A stretch of 64,000 nucleotides of DNA from Jejubacter sp036620675 (lineage in GTDB: Bacteria > Pseudomonadota > Gammaproteobacteria > Enterobacterales > Enterobacteriaceae), in NCBI GenBank assembly GCA_036620675.1, contig JAZHEE010000009.1; one strand, 5' to 3'. The notes under the pieces are model-generated. The model ran no database searches and had not been told where the DNA came from. It was given only the letters and a program-made list of their open reading frames with translations. Below are positions 39,933 to 47,948 of this stretch, piece by piece (within the stretch, counting starts at the first letter, position 1; each line of letters opens with the position of its first letter). The translations under genes and the position numbers were made by a program.

Positions 39933-40013
39933 AGCGATATTCACAATCAGGCTGACTATAAGGTGGATCATCAGAGCGTGGAGCTCTCTTATGGCTTAAA
40001 AGCAAAATATTAA
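39933..40013 (+). pseudogene. Third, minimal cdiA remnant
   Basis: The stretch encodes SDIHNQADYKVDHQS in frame, matching SDIHNQADYKVEHQS of the cdiA FHA-2 region (about 32506 and 36879). It then departs into VELSYGLKAKY and a stop. It follows linker copy 2 just as the orphan toxin fragment follows linker copy 1, so it is probably the relic of a further cassette. Confidence 0.75.
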
Positions 40014-40442
40014 ACCAGTTTTTTCTCTTTATTAAGATGGATTGCGGTGAATTTTAATGAAAGAAAAACTTTTAATTTTGAGTAATGCATTTTTAGTCTG
40101 TATAACACAGGGAAAATGGTAGCCAGGCGAGTAAAGTAAAGCGATATTAACGATTAAGAATATATAAGGAAAAGTTTATTGTAATCTCATCGTGGAACAT
40201 TAAAATGGCTTTGTCCTCTGGGTGGCAACAGTGGGTAGAGATACGTTTATGTATTGTTATAAAATTCTCTATTGTTAGCATTGTAGCGAATATTCCTAAA
40301 ATAAGTAGTTCTTTAGACGTTGAGGTGGGGCTTATTCCCCTTTTCCAGCTTTTATATAACATTCTGATGTCTGTAAGACATTGTGCATCCAGGCAGGATA
40401 GCGATTTATTCCATTAGAATTTTTAAAGGAAATAAAAATAGT
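40014..40442. other. AT-rich intergenic region before the CsgG-like operon
   Basis: No convincing gene in 430 bp. Two overlapping short frames on opposite strands (40147-40362 and 40205-40417) have no ribosome site or family resemblance. The region probably carries the promoter of the lipoprotein operon. Confidence 0.5.
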
Positions 40443-41120
40443 ATGGTCAACAAAGTCATCATAGCTTCACTTTGCTTTAGCGCTCTATTGCTTACCGGTT
40501 GTGCTACAGAATCCCATCGCTCAGTGGAGGTCGCAAAAGTTGCGGCTTATCAATCGACATGGCAGGGGCCACGCAGCCCGATCTCAGTTGGCAAATTTGA
40601 TAATCGTTCTGGATATATGAATGGCATATTTTCCGATGGTGTTGACCGGTTAGGCAACCAGTCAAAAACTATTCTGGTTACCCATTTACAGCAGACCGGT
40701 CGCTTCAATGTGCTGGACCGTATGAATATGGATGAGATTAAAACTGAAGCGGGTATTAGCGGCAAGAGCCAGCAATTGAAAGGGGCGGCCTGGGTTATTA
40801 CGGGGGATGTAACTGAGTTTGGCCGTAAAGAGACTGGCGACAGGGCCCTGTTTGGTATTCTGGGGCGTGGTAAATCACAGGTGGCTTATGCGAAAGTCGC
40901 CCTGAATGTGGTTAATGTCAGAACGTCGGAAGTGGTTTTCTCTTCACAGGGGGCGGGGGAATATGCGCTGTCTAACCGTGAAATACTGGGTTTTGGCGGA
41001 ACTGCCAGCTATGACTCTACGCTGAATGGAAAAGTATTGGACCTTGCTATTCGTGAAGCGGTTAATAATCTGGTTGCTGGTATCGAGAATGGTCGCTGGA
41101 ACCCCTCTGCTATAAATTAA
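40443..41120 (+). CDS. CsgG/HfaB-family lipoprotein
   Basis: A 225-residue lipoprotein: MVNKVIIASLCFSALLLTGC gives a lipobox LTGC with Cys20. The rest follows the CsgG/HfaB pattern: ISVGKFDNRSG, GNQSKTILVTHLQQTGRFNVLDRMNMDEI, GAAWVITGDVTEFG, ALNVVNVRTSEVVFS and a C-terminal AIREAVNNLVAGI helix. It is shorter than curli CsgG. The AAAGGAAAT site supports ATG 40443. It begins a three-gene lipoprotein operon with 12 bases to the next gene. Homologous trios (CsgG-like, DUF4810, DUF799) occur in other proteobacteria including Neisseria and are poorly characterised; a role as an outer-membrane-associated complex is inferred. Confidence 0.85.
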   Translation: MVNKVIIASLCFSALLLTGCATESHRSVEVAKVAAYQSTWQGPRSPISVGKFDNRSGYMNGIFSDGVDRLGNQSKTILVTHLQQTGRFNVLDRMNMDEIKTEAGISGKSQQLKGAAWVITGDVTEFGRKETGDRALFGILGRGKSQVAYAKVALNVVNVRTSEVVFSSQGAGEYALSNREILGFGGTASYDSTLNGKVLDLAIREAVNNLVAGIENGRWNPSAIN

Positions 41121-41132
41121 AAGGAATTAATC

Positions 41133-41489
41133 ATGGAATACTTAAGCAAGGTTGCTGCTTTTAGCGCAGCGTTATTGATGCTGGCGGGCTGCACCACTAA
41201 GGCCCCAGAGAAAATTTATACATGGAGAAGCTATCAGGATTCGATCTACCACTATTATACCCACGAAACCAGTCCACAGGAGCAGATCGCTGAATTACAG
41301 AAACTGATTGAAGAGTCGAAAGCGACCAACAAGCCGGTTCCTCCTGGTGTCCATGCCCAATTGGGCATGCTCTATAGCAATACAGGAAATGCAGACCGGG
41401 CTAAAGCTGAATTTAATGCTGAAAAAATGCAGTATCCGGAATCGACACCTTATATCGATTTTCTGACCATGAAAAAAGGGATTGAATAA
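41133..41489 (+). CDS. DUF4810-family lipoprotein
   Basis: A 118-residue lipoprotein with lipobox MLAGC (Cys about 19). The motif YTWRSYQDSIYHYY and a TPR-like helical part (GVHAQLGMLYSNTGNADRAKAEFNAEKMQYPESTPYIDFLT) are typical of DUF4810 proteins found between CsgG-like and DUF799 genes. AAGGAAT precedes ATG 41133. The gap to the next gene is a single base. Confidence 0.85.
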   Translation: MEYLSKVAAFSAALLMLAGCTTKAPEKIYTWRSYQDSIYHYYTHETSPQEQIAELQKLIEESKATNKPVPPGVHAQLGMLYSNTGNADRAKAEFNAEKMQYPESTPYIDFLTMKKGIE

Positions 41490-41490
41490 A

Positions 41491-42156
41491 ATGAAAGGAT
41501 TCTTGCCGCTATTAGTCATTATTTCTTCCCTGATAGTAACAGGGTGTGCAAAAAACACTCAAAAAGCGACTGACTACTCGGCTTTCCGGGAAAGTAATCC
41601 TCGCAGCATTCTGGTGCTTCCTCCTGTCAATAAGTCACCGGATGTCAATGCCAGTCAGAGTTTCCTTAGTGGTGTCACTATGCCGCTAGCCGAATCTGGC
41701 TATTATGTGTTCCCGGTAGCGGTTGTCGATGAGACATTCAGGCAAAACGGCGTCACGGCCCCGGAAGATATCAGCGCTATTCCTCTGAAAAAGCTACAGG
41801 AAATCTTTGGCGCTGATAGTGTTATGTATATTACAGTTACGGACTATGGGACGTCATATCAGGTTGTGAACAGCGATACGCGGGTAACGGCAACGGCGCG
41901 TTTAGTGGATGCGCGTTCTGGCAAAGAGTTATGGAAAGGCAGCGCAACAGCTTCGACGAATGAAGGGCAGAATAACAATAATGGCGGATTGTTGGGCATT
42001 TTGATCACGGCAGCTGTGGCTCAGATTTCCAATACGGCAACCGATAAAGCACATGATATTGCCGAAGTGACCAGTATACGGTTGTTTAGCGCAGGGAAAA
42101 ATGGTGGCTTGTTGTATGGCCCCCGTTCACCAAAATATGGCCAGACGGCGCAATAG
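41491..42156 (+). CDS. DUF799 (GNA1162-like) lipoprotein
   Basis: A 221-residue lipoprotein with lipobox IVTGC (Cys about 19). The sequence RSILVLPPVNKSPDVNASQSFLSGVTMPLAESGYYVFPV (described here in two halves) and FGADSVMYITVTDYGTSYQV match the DUF799/GNA1162 family, whose fold is TolB-like. ATG 41491 is used because it lies one base after the DUF4810 stop. It is the last gene of the trio and is followed by an intrinsic terminator. Function unknown; the conserved trio suggests a membrane complex. Confidence 0.85.
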   Translation: MKGFLPLLVIISSLIVTGCAKNTQKATDYSAFRESNPRSILVLPPVNKSPDVNASQSFLSGVTMPLAESGYYVFPVAVVDETFRQNGVTAPEDISAIPLKKLQEIFGADSVMYITVTDYGTSYQVVNSDTRVTATARLVDARSGKELWKGSATASTNEGQNNNNGGLLGILITAAVAQISNTATDKAHDIAEVTSIRLFSAGKNGGLLYGPRSPKYGQTAQ

Positions 42157-42171
42157 CGACCATTAATAAAA

Positions 42172-42203
42172 TAAAAAAATGGCCATTATCTGGCCGTTTT
42201 TTT
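42172..42203 (+). terminator. Intrinsic terminator of the lipoprotein operon
   Basis: GGCCA-ttatc-TGGCC with flanking A-run and a seven-T run, 16 bases after the DUF799 stop. The A/T symmetry could also serve the convergent transporter gene. Confidence 0.88.
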
Positions 42204-42264
42204 CATTATCATCTCTAAACCACCTCCAGGGGAGGTGGTGATTTATTTTGTGTGGTACTTCCCG

Positions 42265-43827
42265 CTACCCCTGCTGCGTGGTACTTGCCATCTCAGGCCT
42301 GTCATTTTTGACGGCGGGCGCATCGAATATTTTACGGCACACCTTGCTGTTGCCCCAACACTCTTCATAGCGATAGCCGATTAACTCTTCCATTACCGCG
42401 CGTACCTCTGGCGCCACCTGGGCTATTTCGCCGCCCGCTTTAATTCTTGCCACTTCACCAAGCACTATCAGGTGCGTTTTGCGGTTCAGCTTCATCTGAT
42501 GACTGAAAATCATCCCCACGATCGCAAGCGAGATAACGCCAATGCAAAATACTGCGGCAATCGCCATTACGGCGCTTTCTGGCTGGGTATGGGACTTAGA
42601 CTGGAAGCCGTAGAAACTGAGAATCGCGCCCATCACGAAGACGATAACCGAGCGCATCAGTTTGCCAGAGAAGGTCATCGCCCCCGCGTAGATCCCTTCC
42701 CGGCGGCGTCCCGTAAAGGCTTCATCAATATCCGCCAGAAAGGTGTAAACCGTCCAGGGAATGTAATAAACGCCGCCGGTACCGATACCGAACACGACGG
42801 TGATCGCCAGCATCGCCGCCGTGGCATACTGCTGTGGTACCTTAAGTACATAGAGCAGGCTATAGCAAATAACAGAGAATATAACGATGGACAGCGCCAG
42901 AATATAGGGTTTACTGAAGCTGTGTTTTACACAGATGGCAATAAAGATCGCGGTAGAGAAAAGCTGCAGCATGGAGTTCAGGCTGCTTAATCCGGCCACC
43001 ATCGCCGGGTCGTATTGCAGTACGAAAATGATGAAATAGGTGAAAACCGAAGCGAACAGCCATTCTGCGCCGAAGCCGCACAGGTACATACCCAAATGCT
43101 TACGAAATACCCGCAGGTGGAAGGTCGATTTTATGTCGCACATCAGGGCTAACATTGTTCGCGCCAGCGTCATTTTTTTCTCTTCGCGTGGCGCGCTATC
43201 TTGCTCCTGACGCTCCCAGGAAAATAGATACAGCATGCCGATGGCACAGAATAAAATAGCGCCATAGGTCAAGGCGGTGAAAAAGAAAGGCGCCGCAGAA
43301 TCTTTACCATAGATCAGAATGAACTGTCCCGGAATGAATGCTGCCAGAAAGTTGGCAATTTTACCAAAAATGGCCTTGTAACCAGTCAGCCTGGAGCGTG
43401 CTGCAAAGTCGGTGGTCATTTCTGTGGCAAGCGTTTCATAGGGCACCATGACCGAGGTATAAATCAGTTCGAACAGTACGTAGGTGGAAAGGTAATACCA
43501 GAAGCCAAAACCTTCTACCCACAGTAGCGGGTAGACCATCATGAGTGGAATACCGAGCAGGATGAAGAAGCGGCGGCGGCCAAATCGCTTACCGAGCCTG
43601 GTTTTACCAAAATTGTCAGAGAGGTAACCCATTAGCGGATTGCTAATAGCATCTATGATGCTGGCGACAGAGAAGATTGTCGTCGCCTGTATCAGTGTCA
43701 GACCACAGAAGGTGGTGTAGAAATAGAGTAACCAGATACCTGCGATAGCCAGAGCGCCGCTACCTAATAAATTTCCCCCTCCATAGGCCAGCTGATGCCG
43801 TAATAAAATGGGTTTTTCTACGTTCAT
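42265..43827 (-). CDS. GPH-family sugar/glycoside cation symporter (MFS)
   Basis: A 520-residue protein with about 12 membrane segments. It shows GPH motifs in the first half (MGYLSDNFGKTRLGKRFGRRRFFILLG; YETLATEMTTDFAARSRLTGYK). The C-terminal about 70 residues are a soluble tail. The family (MelB, GusB, YihO/YihP, oligogalacturonide transporters) imports glycosides with H+ or Na+. The start motif LLRHQLAYGGGNLLGSGALAIAG resembles what I remember of oligogalacturonide/glucuronide porters, but no hydrolase or lyase gene is adjacent to support a substrate. It stands alone and convergent to the lipoprotein trio, with the cueR gene divergent. Confidence 0.82.
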   Translation of the reverse strand: MNVEKPILLRHQLAYGGGNLLGSGALAIAGIWLLYFYTTFCGLTLIQATTIFSVASIIDAISNPLMGYLSDNFGKTRLGKRFGRRRFFILLGIPLMMVYPLLWVEGFGFWYYLSTYVLFELIYTSVMVPYETLATEMTTDFAARSRLTGYKAIFGKIANFLAAFIPGQFILIYGKDSAAPFFFTALTYGAILFCAIGMLYLFSWERQEQDSAPREEKKMTLARTMLALMCDIKSTFHLRVFRKHLGMYLCGFGAEWLFASVFTYFIIFVLQYDPAMVAGLSSLNSMLQLFSTAIFIAICVKHSFSKPYILALSIVIFSVICYSLLYVLKVPQQYATAAMLAITVVFGIGTGGVYYIPWTVYTFLADIDEAFTGRRREGIYAGAMTFSGKLMRSVIVFVMGAILSFYGFQSKSHTQPESAVMAIAAVFCIGVISLAIVGMIFSHQMKLNRKTHLIVLGEVARIKAGGEIAQVAPEVRAVMEELIGYRYEECWGNSKVCRKIFDAPAVKNDRPEMASTTQQG

Positions 43828-44130
43828 AAACGCCTCGCCATTAAATAAAACAATGTTTTGTTTTTATTGGTTGTGCGTTTTGTATTATTAGTTGAGATGT
43901 TTTTTTGTGATTTTTGTCCCATTTACAGTAATCAGTCGGGGTTATCAGGTGAGTTTGGGATGTAGTTAACAGTATTGCCTTTAGATATTGATTGCCAAAT
44001 GAAACTATTAGCATTTGTGATTTTGCCGTGATGAAGAATGACAGGAGAGGGGCTTTTTCCTCAGCCGGCTATCGCTTGCCCCCATGGTTATTGCGCGTAA
44101 ACTAGCCGGTAGCAACATACAGGAGGCAGC
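43828..44130. other. Intergenic region between the transporter and cueR
   Basis: About 300 bp of divergent promoter region, AT-rich next to the transporter gene. I see no gene; the promoters for both flanking genes must be here. Confidence 0.5.
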
Positions 44131-44538
44131 ATGAACATTAGCGACGTGGCGAAACGCACCGGGCTGACCAGTAAAGCGATCCGTTTTTATGAAGAGAAGG
44201 GGCTGGTGACGGCGCCGATTCGCAGCGAAAATGGCTATCGCAGCTATGACCAGAAGCATCTTGAGGAGCTGACGCTGCTACGCCAGGCGCGCCAGGTGGG
44301 CTTTAATCTGGAAGAGTGTCGGGAACTGATTAGCCTGTTTAATAATCCCCGGCGCCACAGCGCAGACGTGAAAGCACGTACTCTGCAAAAGGTGGCGGAT
44401 ATTGAACGCCATATCGAAGAGTTGAAGGGGATGCGCCAGCAGTTGCTGGCGCTTGCGGAAAGCTGTCCGGGGGACGATGGCGCCGACTGTCCGATTATCG
44501 ATAACCTTTCCGGCTGCTGTCGCCGCTCACAGGCCTGA
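44131..44538 (+). CDS. cueR: Copper-responsive MerR-family activator CueR
   Basis: A 135-residue regulator of the normal CueR length. It has an N-terminal MerR HTH (MNISDVAKRTGLTSKAIRFYEEKGL), then a dimerisation helix. The Cu(I)-binding loop has Cys112 and Cys120 (SCPGDDGADCP), with the C-terminal CC tail. It activates copA (promoter at 669-699) and usually cueO when Cu(I) binds. AGGAGG precedes the ATG. Its 3' end overlaps the convergent ybbJ by 12 bp, the same convergent arrangement as in E. coli. In E. coli copA is only two genes away; here about 43 kb intervene. Confidence 0.97.
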   Translation: MNISDVAKRTGLTSKAIRFYEEKGLVTAPIRSENGYRSYDQKHLEELTLLRQARQVGFNLEECRELISLFNNPRRHSADVKARTLQKVADIERHIEELKGMRQQLLALAESCPGDDGADCPIIDNLSGCCRRSQA

Positions 44539-44988
44539 GGCGCAGGCCTCTATTCGCAGCGTGATCCCCTCTATCGCCACCACTTTTACCCGCGATCCGG
44601 CGGGCAGATCGTGGTCGGCGACTACCGGCCAGCGGCTGTCGCCGACCCGGGCCTGGCCGCGCCCGTTAATCAGGGCTTCATCCAGCACCAGCACCTGGCC
44701 AATCATTGACTGGCCGCGCTGGTTGATGCCGTTAGCGGGCTGTTCGCGGTTGCGTGCGGCCATCCAGCGCCACCAGCAAAAGGCGCACAGCACTGTCAGC
44801 AGCGCGAAGCTGGCTCCCTGCCATTCCCAGCTCAGGGGCAGCAGCCAGCTTAAAACGCCGACAATCACGGCGGCGATGCCGCTCCACAGCAGATAACCGC
44901 CGGTGCCCAGCATCTCGGCAGCCAGCAGTAAGCCACCCAGCGTCAGCCAGAAAACGTGCGGATGTTCGACCAGCATGGCGGCAATCAT
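44527..44988 (-). CDS. ybbJ: NfeD-family membrane protein YbbJ
   Basis: A 153-residue inner-membrane protein. It has a short N-terminal region, two or three hydrophobic segments (HVFWLTLGGLLLAAEMLG; AAVIVGVLSWLLPLSW; ASFALLTVLCAFCWW) and a C-terminal OB-fold domain (MIGQVLVLDEALINGRGQARVGDSRWPV). NfeD proteins work with SPFH proteins in membrane microdomains. Its start overlaps the qmcA stop by four bases (ATGA), consistent with a qmcA-ybbJ operon and partner complex. Confidence 0.94.
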   Translation of the reverse strand: MIAAMLVEHPHVFWLTLGGLLLAAEMLGTGGYLLWSGIAAVIVGVLSWLLPLSWEWQGASFALLTVLCAFCWWRWMAARNREQPANGINQRGQSMIGQVLVLDEALINGRGQARVGDSRWPVVADHDLPAGSRVKVVAIEGITLRIEACASGL

Positions 44989-45902
44989 GATGGCTTACGC
45001 TCTTTCGCGCTCTCCTTCAGCAGTTCGCCGATCCCGGCGATGGAGCCCATCAGGCTGCTGGCCTCCAGCGGCATTAGCACCACCTTGCTGTTTTCGGCGC
45101 CGCCAATTTGCTGTAGCGCTTCGGTATATTTCTGGGCGACAAAGTAGTTGATGGCCTGGATATCCCCGGCGGCGATGGCTTCAGAAACCATTTTGGTGGC
45201 GCGACCTTCCGCTTCGGCCTGGCGCTCACGCGCTTCGGCCTGCAGGAATGCCGACTGGCGATCCCCTTCGGCGCGCAGAATACGCGACTGCTTGTCGCCT
45301 TCCGCTTTCAGAATTTCGGCCTGGCGTACCCCTTCCGCCTCCAGAATGTAGGCGCGTTTGGTACGTTCCGCCTTCATCTGAGCGTTCATCGATGAAATCA
45401 GCTCCTCAGGGGGGCGCACATCGCGGATCTCAATACGGGTGATTTTCACGCCCCAGGGGTTGGTGGCGTCATCGACGATATGCAGCAGGCGGCTGTTGAT
45501 GCTGTCGCGCTGAGAGAGCATCTCGTCCAGTTCCATAGAGCCGAGCACGGTACGGATATTGGTCATGGTCAGGTTAATGATGGCCAGTTCAAGGTTGCTG
45601 ACCTCATAGGCCGCCTTAGCGGAGTCGATTACCTGAATAAAGCACACAGCGTCGATAGAGACATTGGCGTTATCGCGGGAGATAACTTCCTGGGAAGGAA
45701 TATCAAGCACCTGCTCCATCATATTGATTTTACGGCCTATGCGGTCCATAAACGGCACCACCAGCCCCAGGCCCGGCTGTAGTGTGCGGGTATAGCGCCC
45801 GAAACGCTCCACGGTCCACTGAAAACCCTGAGGAACGATTTTCACTCCGGCGGCCACCACCACCAGCGCCACAATAATCAGAACCAGAATCACCATCATC
45901 AT
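44985..45902 (-). CDS. qmcA: SPFH/band-7 membrane protein QmcA
   Basis: A 305-residue stomatin-like protein. It has an N-terminal membrane segment (MMMVILVLIIVALVVVAAGV), then an SPFH domain (IVPQGFQWTVERFGRYTRTLQPGL through about 200). An Ala/Glu-rich coiled coil with repeated EAEGVRQAEILKAEGDKQ-type units follows. Length and sequence match E. coli QmcA, which forms large cage-like complexes in the inner membrane with FtsH/HflKC and YbbJ. GGAGG precedes the ATG. Confidence 0.95.
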   Translation of the reverse strand: MMMVILVLIIVALVVVAAGVKIVPQGFQWTVERFGRYTRTLQPGLGLVVPFMDRIGRKINMMEQVLDIPSQEVISRDNANVSIDAVCFIQVIDSAKAAYEVSNLELAIINLTMTNIRTVLGSMELDEMLSQRDSINSRLLHIVDDATNPWGVKITRIEIRDVRPPEELISSMNAQMKAERTKRAYILEAEGVRQAEILKAEGDKQSRILRAEGDRQSAFLQAEARERQAEAEGRATKMVSEAIAAGDIQAINYFVAQKYTEALQQIGGAENSKVVLMPLEASSLMGSIAGIGELLKESAKERKPS

Positions 45903-46071
45903 CGAAAACCCTCCTGTTTTCGCTCAACCCGCCGAATATTCAACATCGTGATAATAAAGCCCGGATGAATTATATGCGTTTAAGTGTGGCTAATACTAAC
46001 GGATAGCGCCATTTTTTGAGGATTCAGAAGAGGGGGCGCAAAATTAAGGAAACGCCAGGCAACAGAAGGGG

Positions 46072-46096
46072 TAAAACGGGGCCGTCATCGCCCCGT
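46072..46096 (-). terminator. Intrinsic terminator after cnoX
   Basis: Read on the minus strand, ACGGGG and CCCCGT pair around a 9-base loop and are followed by TTTT, 15 bases after the cnoX stop. Confidence 0.8.
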
Positions 46097-46110
46097 GAGG
46101 CATGCCGGAA

Positions 46111-46965
46111 TCAGTAAAGCAGGGAATAGAGCTGGCGGCGGAAGCGGGAAGCCAGCGGATCGCCGGTACCCAGTGCGGCCAGAATTTCCTGAAACAGTTT
46201 GCGGACTTCGCCGTCGCCTGCGCCCAGATCCTGCTTCAGATGACCGAACAGCAGTTCCAGCGCCTCTTCATTGCGTCCTACCTGTTGAAGCTGAAGCGCC
46301 AGCTGGTTCGCAAGCTGAGGATCGTTCGGGTTCTGTTCAACCTGCTGCTGAAGCTGCTGGATTTCCGGAGTGTCTGCCGCCTGGCGCAGCAGATCGATCT
46401 GCGCCAGCAGCCCCTGATAGCGGGTATCCTGATCCTGAAGTGGGATGGTTTTCAGCACCGCTTCGGCATCGTCCGGGCGATTCAGGGCCAGCTGAACTTC
46501 CGCCAGTTGCAGGCCGTACTCGCTGGCCTGGCCGGAAAGCTGCCAGGCGTCTTTTAAGAGCGGCAGCGCTTCATCGAATTTGCCTTCCTGCATCAGTTGG
46601 GTCGCTTCCTGCGCTTTCAGCTCTTCTTCGCGCGGCAGCACTTTATCCAGCAGAGCGCGAATGGCCTCTTCCGGTTGGGGGCCTTCAAAACCGTCCACCG
46701 GTTGACCGTTCTGGAACAGATAAACGGTCGGAATGGCGCGCAGTCCGAACTGCGAAGCCAGCATTTGTTCCGCGTCACAGTCCACCTTCGCCAGCACAAA
46801 CTGCCCGTGATACTGGTTGGCGAGGCTTTCGAGCACCGGGGTAAGCTGCTGACAGTGCTGGCTGCGTTCTGACCAGAAGTAAAACAGTACGGGAACCGTC
46901 ATAGATTGTTCCAGGGTCTGGCGCAGGTTTGCTTCGCTGATGTCGATAATCGTCTGTGTGGACAT
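46111..46965 (-). CDS. cnoX: Chaperedoxin CnoX (YbbN)
   Basis: A 284-residue protein, exactly the E. coli YbbN length when started at ATG 46965. An upstream frame to 47052 overlaps the ERIC repeat and is not used. A thioredoxin domain occupies residues 1-110 with S-Q-H-C (35-38) in place of CGPC and a second Cys at 63. TPR-like helices follow (LPLLKDAWQLSGQASEYGLQLAE etc.). CnoX holds oxidised client proteins and hands them to GroEL (known). The family-specific SQHC and Cys63 are both present, so the enterobacterial mode of action should apply. Confidence 0.95.
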   Translation of the reverse strand: MSTQTIIDISEANLRQTLEQSMTVPVLFYFWSERSQHCQQLTPVLESLANQYHGQFVLAKVDCDAEQMLASQFGLRAIPTVYLFQNGQPVDGFEGPQPEEAIRALLDKVLPREEELKAQEATQLMQEGKFDEALPLLKDAWQLSGQASEYGLQLAEVQLALNRPDDAEAVLKTIPLQDQDTRYQGLLAQIDLLRQAADTPEIQQLQQQVEQNPNDPQLANQLALQLQQVGRNEEALELLFGHLKQDLGAGDGEVRKLFQEILAALGTGDPLASRFRRQLYSLLY

Positions 46966-46994
46966 GGGTTGCTCTCTGTTTAGCGTTTCATCTC

Positions 46995-47122
46995 TATACC
47001 CGTCATACTTCAAGCTGCAGGTGCGTTGGCCGCGCTCGTTCACCCAGGTCACATAGTACGGCTATGCTCCCGGGGATTCACGAGCTTGCCGCCTTCCTGC
47101 AACTCGAATTATTTAGGGTATA
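46995..47122. repeat. ERIC element
   Basis: A 128-bp imperfect palindrome with TATACCC/GGGTATA ends. Read on the minus strand it has the ERIC core GTGAATCCCCGGGAGC followed by a TGTGACCTGGGTGAACGAGCG-like part. It lies in the gap between cnoX and ybbO, the usual intergenic location for this enterobacterial repeat. Confidence 0.92.
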
Positions 47123-47149
47123 CATGGGGGCACGATGTCGTGCTTCAAC

Positions 47150-47920
47150 TCACCCCTGCAATATTTTATCCAGCGCCCGGTCGGGAAGCAGGCGTTTCAG
47201 TAATCTTATGGCATGCGCGACCAGGGTGACCGGATAGCGCAATTTGGGGCGTGGGCTTTCCAGCGCGTGGCATACCTTCGCCACCACGGCTTCAGGGCCA
47301 AGCGAGAGGCGGGTGGCGATCCCCGGGTTTTTTACCGGTGCATCGCTGCGGGTCTGGTTCACGTTGGCGGTAAAATGAGTGCGAATCGGGCCGGGTTCGA
47401 TCAGGCTGACCTTAATGCCGCTGTGACGTAGCTCCATTCTCAGGGTATCGCTCCAGGCCTCCAGGGCGTACTTGCTGGCCGCGTAAGCGCCGCGCCCGGG
47501 GGTGGCTATCAGCCCCATTACTGAACTGGTCATCACGATTCGTCCTTCGCCGTGGGGCGCCATCGCCGGTAACAGCAGCATGGTGAGCTGATGAACGCCA
47601 AAGAAATTGGCGCCGAACTGCTGCTCCATCTGTGAGCGATCGATGGTGGTCAGCGGGCCATAGACGCCATATCCCGCGTTATTAAACAGCCCATACAGGC
47701 GGCCGTTGGTTAATTCAATCACCTGTTGCGCGGCCCGGGATACGCTTTGCGGCGAATCCAGATCGAGCTCGATACCGGTATAGCCCAGCTGGTTCATGCG
47801 CGCGACGTCATCCGGTTTGCGGCAGGCGGCCAGTACACGCCAGCCCCGGCGCTGCAGTTCAGCGGCGCAGGCAAGACCAATGCCGCTGGAACAGCCTGTG
47901 ATTAACACGTTTTTTTGCAT
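47150..47920 (-). CDS. ybbO: Short-chain dehydrogenase/reductase YbbO
   Basis: A 256-residue SDR. The NAD(P)-binding motif GCSSGIG is at about residues 9-15, NNAG at about 90-93, and the catalytic Ser (MTSSVMG) and YAASK are in place. The whole sequence follows E. coli YbbO, an NADP(H)-dependent aldehyde reductase acting on fatty aldehydes. The start MQKNVLITGCSSGIG is 13 residues shorter than some annotated E. coli versions. Confidence 0.95.
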   Translation of the reverse strand: MQKNVLITGCSSGIGLACAAELQRRGWRVLAACRKPDDVARMNQLGYTGIELDLDSPQSVSRAAQQVIELTNGRLYGLFNNAGYGVYGPLTTIDRSQMEQQFGANFFGVHQLTMLLLPAMAPHGEGRIVMTSSVMGLIATPGRGAYAASKYALEAWSDTLRMELRHSGIKVSLIEPGPIRTHFTANVNQTRSDAPVKNPGIATRLSLGPEAVVAKVCHALESPRPKLRYPVTLVAHAIRLLKRLLPDRALDKILQG

Positions 47921-47948
47921 AACTTTACGTCGTTTATTCCCCGGCGGT

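Noticed and set aside
40147..40417. Opposed short frames upstream of the CsgG-like gene
   Set aside because: They overlap each other on opposite strands, and neither has a ribosome site or family resemblance.
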